Assembly: GCA_009731375.1 (NCBI GenBank) | Contig: BJOX01000318.1 | Span: 151,669-215,668, forward strand | Source of the DNA: Paulinella micropora | Lineage: Eukaryota; Cercozoa; Imbricatea; Euglyphida | Direction of reading: 5' to 3' | DNA length: 64,000 bases | The notes under the pieces: model-generated | The model's input: only the letters and a program-made list of their open reading frames with translations | Database searches by the model: none | Told to the model about the DNA's origin: nothing | Part shown: piece by piece, positions 10,965-24,690 of the stretch | Layout: each line of letters starts with the position of its first letter | Position numbering within the stretch: position 1 is the first letter of the stretch | Translations under genes and position numbers: made by a program

Positions 10965-11504
10965 GAGAGCTTCTTGCTTTGTCGGGGAGACAAATTATGA
11001 CTAGCTCGGATAAACCATCTGGAGCAACCATTGGAAAGGGATGGCTGAGGAGGGACTACTGTCATTTTACAGTACCAGTACAAAGTAGAAGGCAAGAAAA
11101 CTGCCGAGCGGCCCATTCTGAGGAAGTCGGAAGAGATTCGGCCGAAGCAACCATAATTTCTGCGACACAGCGAAATTGGCACTGGAGCATTATTCCCTGT
11201 CATTGTCAGACAAAAAGTTTGACACTTATAGGAAGGTCGAGTTGAAGACACATTGGAGAAAGAGAAGCAAACACAAAAGCAAAGCAAAAATTGAAAAAAG
11301 TGATTGACATTTTACTCGAGTTTTTTCGTGCAAGGTTTCGTCGTCTGACATTCTGCCAATTTTTCGATTCCTGTCAGTTTGACTGCTGACCAGTAGAAGT
11401 TTACTGTATCTGAAGTATGATAGAATTTTCTTCTGTGGTCTCCGCAGACGTCATTCTATGTTTGTTTTTTTTCATTTATATTTGTGGAATAAAACTTCGG
11501 TAAT
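10965..11504. other. Upstream region of the Cys-rich exon
   Basis: About 540 bp without a supported gene. The first 40 bases are shared with the paralogous locus up to about 51320; beyond that the two diverge completely. Confidence 0.5.
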
Positions 11505-11527
11505 GTGCTTCTTTCGCAAAACTTGAT

Positions 11528-11938
11528 GTGTGGTTCTTTCTTGTTTCAAAAGAAACAGCACAACATCGCACACAATCTATCGTACAAGATGAGACACGAG
11601 ATTCTATTCTTTGCATATTATCGACAAATTCATGTCTTGCCGGTTATTGCCAGTGCCTTCAGATGGGTAATCTGTTTGACTGCGAAAAAGAGTTTTGTCG
11701 AGCTGCAAGAAGAACACTTCCTGCTTTCGAACCGACCTTCGGAATGGAGTTACAGGATAGTCGCGTGGAAGCTGTCAATGTTGAAACCTGTGGGTTTCCA
11801 ACTGAATCAAGTTACAAACTGTCTTCTCTAAATTCGAGCACTTCTTCTGGAATGCCAGCACTAGAAGGCTGTGACTCCGTAGGCGCCCTCGAGGTCGAGG
11901 GCTACCCAACATTTTACGGATGTGGTGACGGCATTTGA
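11528..11938 (+). CDS. Weak hypothetical ORF
   Basis: An open plus-strand frame of about 130 codons with reasonable composition and several cysteines (for example CQCLQMGNLFDCEKEFCRAA). There is no recognised domain and a second frame overlaps it. It could be an exon or chance. Confidence 0.2.
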   Translation: MWFFLVSKETAQHRTQSIVQDETRDSILCILSTNSCLAGYCQCLQMGNLFDCEKEFCRAARRTLPAFEPTFGMELQDSRVEAVNVETCGFPTESSYKLSSLNSSTSSGMPALEGCDSVGALEVEGYPTFYGCGDGI

Positions 11939-13355
11939 ACAAATGTGATCTACAGAAAATGCAGAGTGCTACCTCGCCAAGACTCACAGCGTATCCTTTC
12001 TCCTGAAGGAGGTCGCTTACTGATCGGATAATGAGGCTCCTCAGCCTAAAACTCCGAACCACCGCTTAAGAACTGCGCTGCGACCGCAACTTGCGGCAGC
12101 CTTCGACGCATGCTAAGCGGGCCTAAAGGCACTTTTATCTATCACTGCTTGCAATCTTTTCTGTGCCAAACGGTGAGTTTGTCAATTTTTAGGATGTACA
12201 GAACGATAATTATAGCATCATCTTTCAATAAGCTTAGGCCGGCCGCTTAACTCAGCCTAGTAAGCTTATGAGTGTAATTTCAATGAAGTTTCTACTATGG
12301 GGTTTCAACCCCATGCGATCGCAGTATACTTTTTTCATTCAATTCATTGTTGTTATTAAACCGCAGCCATGTTCTTCGGCACCACCGTGACGGGAAACTG
12401 TCAATTTCTTCCTTTCACAATTTCTAGTTTTTTGAAAGTTTCATTCCAGTGCCTACCGTCCGGTCGTCATTGCAGTCCGCGAGTGAGTTACTTAGGGATG
12501 TACATGACCAAAATCGACCCACTGGAAATTAAATAAAAGTATTTACGCCTTGCGTGCGGTGCTAAAACTAAGAGAAATAGCTATTGAAGAGCTTCAAACT
12601 CCGGTCGGTAGGTCAAAAAAACAGTCATTTCTTGAATTTTGGCTTTTTTGGCCTGTGAGGATGGCAGAAACAGGATCGGTATGTAGCCGGTCGGAAGCGG
12701 CCGGCAGCGGCGGTGGGCTAGCCAGATCGGTTGGGATCTGGAGAAGAGTGAAACACTAATTTCAAGTAAATGCAGCATTTCTGTGTGGTGAGCGGGCCTT
12801 GTTTCGGGCAAGTTTAGCGTCTGAAAAAGCGTTTTTTCAATTTTTAAATCGTGAGATGAAGCTGTTGACGAGTTGGGATGAGGATGTTGAAAGTATTTAT
12901 CAAAGCGCAAGTATTTATCTGAGCGGCCACTTACTACTTTTTCTGGCTGATTGAAAATGTAACGATCATATTTCAAAATCATGCTTCAAGCAACTGCCCT
13001 GTTGATCAACGCTCTGCTGTCTCATGAGTGAATTGCTGCTAAAAACACAGACTAGGGCAATGGATAAAGCTGGCAAAAACAAGCACAGCTATATAAAAAG
13101 TCAGCAAGGCTGTCCTGTGACACTTGACTTGAGGTGGCTCAGCCTAGCAAAAATAGTGAATTTCCTATCTAAAAGACAAGGCCCGGACGTAACTGATCAT
13201 GACGGTAACTGACCTATTACAGCAAGACCGAACCACAAGCATCATGAGACCAACAAGAAAAGGGTGTTTCAATGTGATACATCAAGACTGGGGCCGCCAT
13301 GAGGTGGTTATGCGATGTATTTTTCAAGTACATTGAGCATTACGAAAATTACTAC
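11939..13355. other. Gene-poor region
   Basis: I see no supported gene. Short frames on both strands have no recognisable content. Confidence 0.5.
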
Positions 13356-15170
13356 CTAGTTACTCTTACGTTTCTTGTTCCGCGACTTTGCTGATGCTTT
13401 GGCCCAAGTAAATCGTTGCTTGAAACCGTTCTTGAGGCAGATTCGCTTCATTACTTGCTGATCGCTGTACAGCATGCTCCCAGTGTGTCCCTCGGAAAGT
13501 TCTACCTGAAGCGCGATGACTTCCCATTCATAGTCATACCAACCAGCCTCAGCTGTGAGCTTCTCCTGAGCGTCCTCCAGAGCCATGCCGGCATGATAAA
13601 CCCAAACACCCTGCTCTTCTTCCTCTGCAAAACCGTATTGCCCTTTGATGAGATCGTTGTCTGATGTTCCAAGCACTTGCAACTTCAGCTGGGGCTCGGC
13701 TTGTCCCTTAGGATCTTTAGCCACTACAACTCCCAAGGTCCACGCCGAGGTGGGGTAATCGTCCGCGCGTTTCTGAAAGGCTTCAGCAGTTTCGTTCGGC
13801 TCTCGCGGATCGATATTCAGCATCGCTACGACTTCACCAATCTCCACTGCCGCATAGCCTTCGTTGTCAGCCAATGGTGCTTCTGTAACATCTCAGAGAT
13901 AGAGTGGCGTATTAGTGGGGGACCCTCTCGTGGGATGGCTTCCCAGTATGTGAAATTGCTGGTGTGTCGTTGCGCCTTGCAAGGCTTCTGCATTGTGTGC
14001 TGCATGGTTTGGGATGGCGATGGGTGCATACTTCGTGCGGGAAGCCAAGCCTATGGCGGGCAAAGGGTCTTGAGATGTCATTAGTTCGGATCGCAGCGGA
14101 GGGGTAGGCAGCTCGTCTCATGTTGAGGGTCGGTTTTAGCCAAGCAATGAATTTTGCTTCCATGCGTCCTCGGTTGGTTCGCGCCGAGTCTTGTTCTATT
14201 TTGGTGTTAGATAGTGGGAGTGGTCCCATTAGGAGGAGAGGTATAGATATGAAGCGATGCATTCCCAGCTTGTTACCGAAGGCAAGGAGACGGGCTTGTC
14301 CTGGTTGAAGTTGACGTGAATCATTGAAGATTCGCATTCCTCTGAGTTCCGACTTCATTCGCTTTTCCCATTGGAATGATTCACCAACATAGCTGTGGAT
14401 TGTTCCGGGTGCAGCGATGCCATAGATTGTTTGCATGCGGCCAGGGTCTGCATCGCTACCTTAGTCGACGTGTGCGCTATTGCGGCGCCGGCGATTTCCC
14501 GCGGTGCGCCGACTACGTTTGTCACGTTTGCGCTTGCCAGACTTTGCAGGCGCTGCATTCTGACTCTCCTGCTTGTTTCGTTCCTCAGCCCGTGCAAAGA
14601 GTAGCTCCTTCCTTGCTTGCCAAGCTTGTGTAGCTTGCAAATGCACTTTTTGCGCTTCAACATCTAGATTGCTATTTCGCAACGTGATCTGGTCTGCAGT
14701 CTTGCGTTCGAAGGGATCCGCTCGTTTCAACGCGTCGAAATCAGTGGCATCCAGGGCTTGCCCCAGTTTTTGGCAAAGCTCCTCGAAAGGGCGAGCTTTG
14801 CCGTCTTCCTGACCTTTTGGAAGATCTTTGATACCCAAGGCTTGCGCGAGCTTTTTTTGTCGCATAAGAAATGTGTGTTTGGCAGTCTTGGAAGCTTTCG
14901 CCTCCATCTGTTCCGTCAAATCCTTACTATTTTTGCACAACTCACCTTTCAGTGCAGCTTCTTGAAGCAGATACGTTATGATGCTTCTCTCGTCCTGTGC
15001 TGCTCTCCTTTTCTCTCTCACTGCTCGAGATCGCTCTAATACTGCAGCTTGATCTTTGTAGAACTTATTTCTAAGTGCTCGTGCCAGAGCTTGCGACCGG
15101 CTCACACCAAGCGTATGATTGCATTTGTGGTTCGGTGGTCGTTTTGAAGCTCATCATCTAGTTTCTCTAG
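13356..15170 (-). CDS. Unknown multi-segment gene, Lys/Arg-rich coiled-coil N-terminal part
   Basis: Three minus-strand segments are likely parts of one locus. 15105-14461 (open upstream to about 15150) is highly charged and helical, rich in Lys, Arg, Ala and Gln, and ends in a basic nuclear-type tail (KSGKRKRDKRSRR). It continues in the same frame after one TAA (14461-14463) into 14436-13912. 13874-13356 is an acidic soluble domain with many Trp/Tyr (for example EEEEQGVWVYHAGMALEDAQ) and a basic C-terminus (KASAKSRNKKRKSN). Its upstream end follows GTTACAG, a plausible splice acceptor. No family recognised; an intron-bearing nuclear protein or a transposon-encoded protein both fit. Confidence 0.45.
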
Positions 15171-15247
15171 CCATGTCAGCGGCTTGCTGAATGAAATGGC
15201 TGTTGCGGCCGTAAGGGTAGGCAATGTCACCCGTGTGCTTCGAAGTT

Positions 15248-17909
15248 TCAGCTGTCTGTCCAGGATTCCAAAGCTCGCCTCTGCGATGTCATTGTCAAAC
15301 TTTGTTGTTTCAAAATGGCTGCGATTGCGGGTGTAATCTTATTTTCTTCAAGAGAGCCCCCTTCAAAGAAAATTCCGAAGTGCTTCTCAAACTTAGCAAG
15401 AAAACTCGCACATGCCTCCCGCTCGATTTCTTTAACATCGATGTTGAAGGAATGTTTTTCCAGCAGGTCGATTTCCACTTTATGAGCTTCCCTATAGCTC
15501 TTAACCTCAGGCAGGATTGCAGGAAACTCATTGAAAACGTCGTACCTAGCAGTACAAAAAAATCATCACAGCACGTCAGTAAATCAAGTTCAGTGAAGTA
15601 ATGAAGACAATCAGAACCTGAATTTTTTGTCAGGGAAGCCGTCGTCCTTCCAATCAAGTAGCAGCGAGCGAATCTTCTTCAAGAACGGAATGGCGTCCCA
15701 GATGTGCCAACCAACGACAGCGGACTTGACAGCCACACGGTGAGGTTGCAGAATGGTGACAAACAAACGGCCGTGAAGCTGAAGTCCCGCTATGAGAGCT
15801 GCGCTATTAAGATACNNNNNNNNNNGAGGGAAACCGTCGTCCTTCCAATCAAGTAGCAGCGAGCGAATCTTCTTCAAGAACGGAATGGCGTCCCAGATGT
15901 GCCAACCAACGACAGCGGACTTGACAGCCACACGGTGAGGTTGCAGAATGGTGACAAACAAACGGCCGTGAAGCTGAAGTCCCGCTATGAGAGCTGCGCT
16001 ATTAAGATACCCTGTCAGCTTCGTGGCCAGCTGCCCTGCTTGGTCGTCAGCCACCGTGCACTCCTCGCTAAGCAGCAATAAAATTACATATTCATGCGTA
16101 GATGCCGACATGCGGGCACAGTCAGTACTTACTCGAGGTATTTGAGCCAGGGTTTATGCAGTGCAAAAAAGGGCAGCGCAAGCAAGAAATAAACATGGTA
16201 GCGGTTTCCTACAAACACAATCAATTCTCATTAGTATTGTGTGTTAGCAGACTTATCTTCTGACCTACGCATCGCGGTATCTGTGGCATTTTCTTTTCCG
16301 GATACTGGTCTTTAAACCAAACAGCGAAACGCCTCAGGTGTGAAAATGGCCAAAGCTTGTCCGTCGTGGAAAAAAACTTAGCCAACTCACGCAGAGCGAC
16401 ATATTGTATGTTGTCCTTCTTGCCTATGATTTCGTTCAAGTCCGCTGCTTCACCTATCTGCTGCTTGATCCAATCGCTGACTGAAGAAGCAAAATCATCC
16501 TCGCAGAGACACATTGAATGAATGCTGCATGTCGCACGAAGTCTTTCAATGTCTGGCAACTCGTTCTCGCTGGATGCAGCACGCTGCACATCCAACCATT
16601 CCTTTCCTGTGGCCTGCGCAGCAGCCTCATTGTCCAACATGTAGCAAGCTGGCGCAGCCAGTAATTGACATGCTTTGATGTCGCCAAACAGATTGAAAAG
16701 TGATTCGTCATACTCACCAGCCAGCCGACACTCTTCAGCTGCGGCCTCCAGCACTGACTTGATACCCTTGGCACTATCTTCAGCTGTCCCTGACGGCTGT
16801 GTGTAACAACCCCCCGGAAGGACGCGGGCTACGGATCCGTCAGCACGCAAGAAATTGGACATGCATAGTACTTGACGAGATTCTTGGACGTACCGTCACT
16901 ATGCAGCGTACAAGACTCACTTTGTGCTATCTCGTAAGCTGTCTGCTGTGTAACACACAGACCCAATGCGTGCAGCCAACGGATGATTGTAGGTATGGCG
17001 GGGACGGTCAAGCCGTCTGCACCCGCGGTAGCCGGGCTGCATTGCAACAAAAGCTGCAACACCTCTGGAACACGTGATGTCGGCATGTCTGCCGTAAGCA
17101 AGCCCAATGCTGCACGAATCACGGCAGGCGAATAAGTGTAAGCAGTGGTTTTGCCAGAAGTAGACACTTTTTTTCCAGCCGTCGCTCGTAACGGCGTCGG
17201 AATGTAATCAGAACCCTGGCTGCATGAAAGATCTTGAGATTGGGTTGGAGAGTATAATTTGTCCCCGTCTTCTGTTTGTTGTTGCAGCTTTGTGTTTTCT
17301 TCAAGCAGCTGTGTCTTTTCTTCAACCAGCTGTGTGTTCTGGTCTTGGAGCGCAGTTGATTCTGCAGCATGATCTCGTTGTGCTTGCTCAGCTTCTTGAT
17401 TTAGAGACTGGATTTTTTGGGTGCGTCTAACTATGGTCTGCTTGCTATTTTTGTCAAGCCTTTTTAATTCATTTTCAAGCTCTTCTTATTTTTTTTTGAA
17501 GTTGCTTGCATTCTTCTCGCTGGGATAGATATGCCTCCTGAAGGTAGTGGTACGAAGAAGTTGCTTCTTCCGCGCTGGCCTTCCACATTGACGCTTCAGC
17601 TGTCTTCTGTTCTAACAAACGCTTTTCACGCACAGCGCTTGTCAGAACAGTAGCCAGAGAATCGCGAAACATCCGAGCTTTTTGAGCATGTGCAGCTATT
17701 TTGGGTAACGCAAGCAAACAGCCTTTGCATAGTTTTGAATTTGCAAGGTTCTGAGATCTATAAGGCAGCAGACCCAAACTCTGCCACTCTGTTATGCTCT
17801 GCTCAGGAATCGCGCAGCCAGAAACATGACCCGAGGACGATTTAATAGCTCTCCATCCTACTCCGCAAGCGGCACAGAGTCCTAGATAAGCCGTCTGTTT
17901 GGGTGGCAT
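15248..17909 (-). CDS. Multi-exon gene, zinc-binding plus coiled coil plus transposase-like core
   Basis: Read on minus. ATG at 17909 opens a segment with CAAC and KLCKGC pairs (possible zinc binding). A coiled coil continues, after an A9 run near 17485 where the frame shifts, into a leucine-zipper-like stretch (QLVEEKTQLLEENTKLQQQ, about 17300-17250). The frame 17167-16829 holds LHSDGTSKNLVKYYACPISC. 16862-16221 is a conserved-looking helical domain. A 60-bp intron with TACTAAT branch point and TTTGTAG acceptor leads to GNRYHVYFLLA at about 16205, followed by a GTAAGT donor near 16135. The next exon is at about 16070-15611, and 15478-15248 is a likely further piece. SDGT then GNRY order resembles a widespread eukaryotic family of transposon-derived proteins as I remember it; this needs a profile search. 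The 16.0-kb part is duplicated across a gap. Confidence 0.5.
15631..16010. repeat. 185-bp direct duplication around a 10-N gap (assembly artefact)
   Basis: 15631-15815 and 15826-16010 are almost identical over 185 bp, differing at two bases at their start, and are separated by exactly ten N. This is the mark of two overlapping contigs placed end to end without merging. The gene here should contain the segment once. Confidence 0.9.
15816..15825. other. Assembly gap (N)
   Basis: Ten N between the two duplicate copies. Confidence 0.98.
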
Positions 17910-17958
17910 TCCTAATAGATTAAAAATTAGGAAGAGAAACAGACACGGTTCACCGAAA

Positions 17959-20155
<2,197 letters not shown>

Positions 20156-20340
20156 CTCACCCACCGGATCATCTTCGTCAAGTTTCAAGCAACCGGCTAA
20201 GTCAGTTGCGCGACGATGCAGTCCCGAGCCTACGGTCCGTGAGTGAGTTAGTCTCACCCACCGGATTCGTCACGGTACCGTCAGTGTGACCTCAAGTTTG
20301 AAGCAGGTGACCGGCCAGCTAAGTCAGTTGCGCGACGACC
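20156..20340 (+). repeat. Short tandem duplication
   Basis: A segment starting CTCACCCACCGGAT and ending CTAAGTCAGTTGCGCGACGA occurs twice (about 20156-20217 and 20251-20338) with moderate divergence. Confidence 0.6.
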
Positions 20341-20629
20341 GGGACATCGAGACTGTCTGACAGTGTCACGCCACCCGGCCCGGCTGATACAGCTGATGCT
20401 ACTGATCATGATCAGCAGTACCGGCCTGTACTAGAAATGTTGTAAATCATCTTCGTGAAACTTTGAAAACATGAAAGTTGACTCTAAAAAACTTGAATTG
20501 ACCGAAAAAAAAATCAAGTCACGTAAGATTTCTTGGATGTACTTCCATTCTATCTCTTCTACTTCCCACTCAGGCTCTACGACTCTCAGTGGCAAGTATT
20601 TTATTAAAATCGTGACAGTGTTTGCCGCC

Positions 20630-21060
20630 CGTTGAAAAAAACTTCGACTGAGAACAAGTTGAAGTGAAGTTGAAAAAAAAAAAAAAAACTTGACTGAAAA
20701 AAAAAAGTTGAAACAAGTTGGCCCCGAGAAAAAGTTGAAAAAAGGGTAAATTGAAAAAAAAAGTTGAAAACAAAAGTCAACTGGCTCCAAACTTCAACAA
20801 AAGTTGAAGAAAAAAAAAACATCAGCCTCCGTTGAAAAAAAGTTGAAAAAAAAAGTCACATTGAAAAAAAAGTGGAAAAAAAAGTCACAAGCCTGTTGAA
20901 AAAAGAAAAGTTGAATTATTATTATTAATAATATTAATAAATAAAAAAAAAATAAAAAAAAATATTTTTAAAAAAAGTCTCAGAAAAATTTGAAAAAAAA
21001 AGTGAAAAAAAAATTGACAAAAAAAATCAGTGAAAAAAAATTGAAAAAAAAATTGCCGCA
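20630..21060 (+). repeat. A-rich degenerate repeat (AAAAAAGTTGAA)
   Basis: Runs of five to fifteen A separated by GTTGA, GTGA or GTCACA for over 400 bp. It is similar in style to the AT-rich tract at 62.48-62.72 kb. Confidence 0.8.
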
Positions 21061-21612
21061 GTGAACCGGAAGTTGATCGTTCTGGTACCGTACTATGATC
21101 CGAACTCAGATTCCCAGTGACGGGCCCTGGTCTATATTAAGCCACAGTTGTTGTCATAGATCGGCCCGGACAACTTATCTATCAAGCCGCTGAGTTGGAA
21201 CCATGTTGCTGAGTCACGATATACCTGAAATTGGTCAGTAATACACTGTCAGTGACAACCTAGTAAGTTTTACCAAGTTTACCAAAGTCTTACGCTTTCT
21301 AACCTTCTGTCTGCTTGAATTCCAGTTGACGACCTGAAATGCTAGGGTGTGTGTTCTTCGAAAGCAAGAAGATTTCGAAATCGAATCTTAGAGTAAACCA
21401 GTATCGAATACTTCCAGCAGCACTAAGCTATCATCGCCTACAACGAGTGGGAAGATCAGTAGTACTATTAATGCTAATCGTAAATGACCGAACGTCATCA
21501 TTCAAGAAAGTGCTTGTAGCAACACAAAAATGAACCTCATAAAACTTGAGAATGTAAGGGAGTGGATTTGATTTGCAGATGAAAAGGAAATCAGGAGATG
21601 CAGAGAAAGAAA

Positions 21613-21619
<7 letters not shown>

Positions 21620-21687
<68 letters not shown>
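21620..21687 (+). repeat. (GA)n tract
   Basis: Dinucleotide run. Confidence 0.95.
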
Positions 21688-21688
<1 letters not shown>

Positions 21689-21843
21689 CGAGAGAGTTAA
21701 ATATGCCACCTAACCTCCTTCTCTAATCAGCTATTTCTCATCTAACCTAAATTCCATCCTCCTTCAAGTACGTGAACAATCCGACCTCTGGGGAGAAGAA
21801 GAAGGAGGAGGGGGAGGAGGGGGGGGGGGGGGAAAAAAAAAAT

Positions 21844-21978
21844 NNNNNNNNNNNNNNNNNNNNNNNNNNNNNNNNNNNNNNNNNNNNNNNNNNNNNNNNN
21901 NNNNNNNNNNNNNNNNNNNNNNNNNNNNNNNNNNNNNNNNNNNNNNNNNNNNNNNNNNNNNNNNNNNNNNNNNNNNNN
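21844..21978. other. Assembly gap (N)
   Basis: 135 N between a G/A run and a C run. Confidence 0.98.
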
Positions 21979-22004
21979 CCCAACCCCCCCCCCCCCCCCC
22001 CCCC

Positions 22005-22008
22005 TTGT

Positions 22009-22040
<32 letters not shown>

Positions 22041-22089
22041 ATCTTGTTGATCTTGTTGATCTTGTTGATCTTGTTGATGCTGTTGTTGG

Positions 22090-22126
<37 letters not shown>

Positions 22127-22153
22127 ATTGTTGTTGTTGCTGCTGCTGCTGCT

Positions 22154-22188
<35 letters not shown>

Positions 22189-22227
22189 GCTGCTGCTGCT
22201 GTTGCTGTTGTCGGTGTTGTTGTTGCG

Positions 22228-22262
<35 letters not shown>

Positions 22263-22371
22263 GCTGTTGCTGTTGCTGCTATTGCTGTTGCTGCTTTCGT
22301 TGCTGCTACTGCTGCCGCTGTCGCTGTTGTTGCTGCTGCTGTTGCTGCTGCTGTTGTTGTTGTTTTTGTTT

Positions 22372-22409
<38 letters not shown>

Positions 22410-22486
22410 CCTGCTGCTGTTGCTGTTGCTGTTGCTGCTGCTGTTGTTGTTGTTGTTTTTGTCGTCGTTGTTGTTGCTGTTGTTGC

Positions 22487-22526
<40 letters not shown>

Positions 22527-22630
22527 GCTGTTGTTCCTTTTAATTAATAATATTGGGTTGGAAGCGAGGCTGCCTACGTCGTCGTCGTTGTTGTCGTTGT
22601 TGTCGTTGTTGTTGTTGTTCGTGTTGTTCG

Positions 22631-22667
<37 letters not shown>

Positions 22668-22682
22668 ATTGTTGTTATTGTT

Positions 22683-22712
<30 letters not shown>
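22005..22712 (+). repeat. (TTG/CTG)n trinucleotide array
   Basis: GTT repeats with CTG-rich stretches and a short unique segment at 22538-22576. It reads as poly-Leu, Val or Cys on plus and poly-Asn or Ser on minus; none is supported as a protein. Confidence 0.93.
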
Positions 22713-22714
<2 letters not shown>

Positions 22715-22833
22715 ATTTAATTAAAATAACTAAATCAATGGCATGATGGTGCGTAGCTGACGGCCTTTGAGTGCCACTTAAAGACAAGTAATAAATGTCT
22801 AATCATCCCCAGCCGACTCGGGACGCCAGAGCA

Positions 22834-22834
<1 letters not shown>
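22713..22834 (+). mobile_element. SINE-like element, copy 1
   Basis: An AT-rich leader, then TGGCATGATGG (22739-22749), close to an RNA polymerase III A box, then ACGGCCTT, ACTTAAAGACAAGTA and CATCCCC-GCCGAC-GGGACGCCAGAGC, then a GTT run. In some copies the last part reads GGTTCATCCCC, near a B box. The same order recurs about ten times in this window, always between GTT runs. Confidence 0.55.
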
Positions 22835-22870
<36 letters not shown>

Positions 22871-22874
22871 GATG

Positions 22875-22923
22875 TTAAATTTAATTAAAGTAATTAAACC
22901 AATGGCATGATGGTGCATGGCTG
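22875..22923 (+). mobile_element. SINE-like element, 5' fragment
   Basis: Leader plus the A-box-like part only (CAATGGCATGATGGTGCATG), truncated by a GTT run. Confidence 0.45.
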
Positions 22924-22954
22924 TTGTTGTTGTTGTTGTTTTTGTTGTTGTTAT

Positions 22955-23059
22955 TCAATTTAATAATAATAAATTTAAATAAACTGATTAATGCAAGATG
23001 GTGTGTGGCTACGGCCTTCAATCGCCACTTTCATCCCCGGCCGACGGGACGCCAGAGCC

Positions 23060-23061
<2 letters not shown>
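22955..23061 (+). mobile_element. SINE-like element, copy 2
   Basis: Variant with GCAAGATGGTGTGTGGCTAC and the shared CATCCCCGGCCGACGGGACG segment, followed by a GTT run. Confidence 0.5.
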
Positions 23062-23108
<47 letters not shown>

Positions 23109-23114
23109 GCTGTT

Positions 23115-23226
23115 GTTCAATTTAATAATAATAAAACTTAAACAAAGTACTTAAAATGCAAGATGGTGTGTGGCTACGGCCTTCATTTTCCACTTTCATT
23201 CCCGGCCTACGGGACGCCAGAGCCTG
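23115..23226 (+). mobile_element. SINE-like element, copy 3
   Basis: Same variant type as copy 2, with the leader TTAATAATAATAAAACTTAA. Confidence 0.5.
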
Positions 23227-23239
23227 CTAAATATGTTGT

Positions 23240-23273
<34 letters not shown>

Positions 23274-23300
23274 GTTGTTATTCTTGTTGTTGTTCTTGTT

Positions 23301-23453
23301 GTAAATTTAATTACAGTAATTCAACCAGTGGCATGATGGTGCGTGGATAACGGCCTTAAACCCACTTAAAGACAAGTAGATGCCTAATCATCCCCGGCCG
23401 ACACGGGACGCCAAAGCATGTCTCACTGTACTATAGGACTCTAGCTCAAAGAC
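23301..23453 (+). mobile_element. SINE-like element, full-length copy
   Basis: Leader, A-box-like, middle and CCCGGCCGACACGGGACGCC parts, plus a 3' part GTCTCACTGTACTATAGGAC and CTCTAGCTCAAAGACAG. It is one of the longest copies. Confidence 0.55.
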
Positions 23454-24135
23454 AGAAAAAAAGAGAGAGGAAAAGCAGCAGAAGACCATGCACTATAGTA
23501 AAACAACAACATAAGAGGGAGAAGAGGAAAGGCGGTGAGGAGCGCAGACAGGCCTCGAGAGAGGAGCAAGTCCACTGAAAAGGGAGAGAAGGAAGAGAGA
23601 GGGAAGATGAAGGGGGAGGAGAAACTCGCAATTGCCAATGGGAAAACAGTCTGAGCACCATGTTAGAGGCTCGCGTGTGAAACGAACAAGTCGATGGAGC
23701 AGGCAAGCACCAGCAATTAGTCACAAGCGCTGGAGGCCGAAAGCGAGAGCTGTCTAGAAACCTTCAAGGTCAGAAATGGCAAGGACTTACATCCTAGCAT
23801 TCAAGCAGGTGGCAAGAGCCCCATGACCACCAAGATAGCCTGCAAGTGGATCATGGGCCCACCTTCTGAACCTAGGGCTGTGACACCAGAGCCAAGGGAA
23901 ATAGGGAAAGGAGAGGGATTGAGCTGCCCTCTCCGCTGATCCAAGAGAAGGGAAGGCTGCGAAAGAAGGATCACTCCCTAGCACACTAGCTGGGCTATAG
24001 AAGACATCCAGTTGCGGGGTGAGGAAGCCCGCAGGAGAGAAGGGGCGAGAGGCTGTGACAGTGGAGTCACATGCGGCAGATGAGGAGAAGGAAGGAGAGC
24101 GAGTGAGTGAGTGAGTGAGAGAGAGAGAGAGAAAC
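23454..24135. other. Purine-rich spacer without supported gene
   Basis: GA-rich sequence; the minus-strand frame 23984-23787 is weak. Ends in a GTGA/GA tract at 24100-24132. Confidence 0.45.
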
Positions 24136-24195
24136 AGAGTTGTTGTTGTTGTTTAATTTAATAACAACACGTAAACAAAATACTAAAATGTTGTT

Positions 24196-24227
<32 letters not shown>

Positions 24228-24231
24228 GTGT

Positions 24232-24265
<34 letters not shown>

Positions 24266-24267
24266 GT

Positions 24268-24423
24268 AAATTTAATTACATTAATTCAACCAGTGGCATG
24301 ATGATGCGTGGATAACGGCCTTAAACCCACTTAAAGACAAGTAGATGTCTAATCATCCCCGGCCGACTCGCCGACGCCAGAGCATGTCTCACTGTACTAT
24401 AGGACTCTAGAGCTCCAAGACAA
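24268..24423 (+). mobile_element. SINE-like element, full-length copy
   Basis: Nearly identical in layout to the copy at 23301-23453, ending CTCTAGAGCTCCAAGACAAG and then a GTT array at 24424-24566. Confidence 0.55.
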
Positions 24424-24440
24424 GTTGTTGTTGTTGTTGG

Positions 24441-24522
<82 letters not shown>

Positions 24523-24616
24523 GCTGCTGCTGTTGTTGTTGTTGCTGTTGTTGTTGTTGTTGTTGTAAAATTTAATAATAATGCAACAGTTGTTGTTGTT
24601 GTTGTTGTTGTTGTTG
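24424..24616 (+). repeat. (TTG)n array
   Basis: Long GTT run serving as tail or spacer between two SINE-like copies. Confidence 0.95.
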
Positions 24617-24690
24617 TTAAATTGATTAAAGTAATTAAACCAATGGCATGATGGTGCATGGCTAACGGCCTTCAAACCCACTGAAGAGCC
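24617..24690 (+). mobile_element. SINE-like element, 5' part
   Basis: Leader, A-box-like motif and ACGGCCTTCAAACCCACT; the rest is replaced by unrelated sequence. Confidence 0.45.

Noticed and set aside
22739-22749. A true tRNA gene
   Set aside because: A-box- and B-box-like motifs exist, but I could not fold a cloverleaf with an anticodon arm; SINE-like is the better description.
22125-22787. Poly-Asn/Ser/Gln protein on the minus strand
   Set aside because: CAA-type repeat translated; it ends inside SINE-like sequence and has no folded domain.
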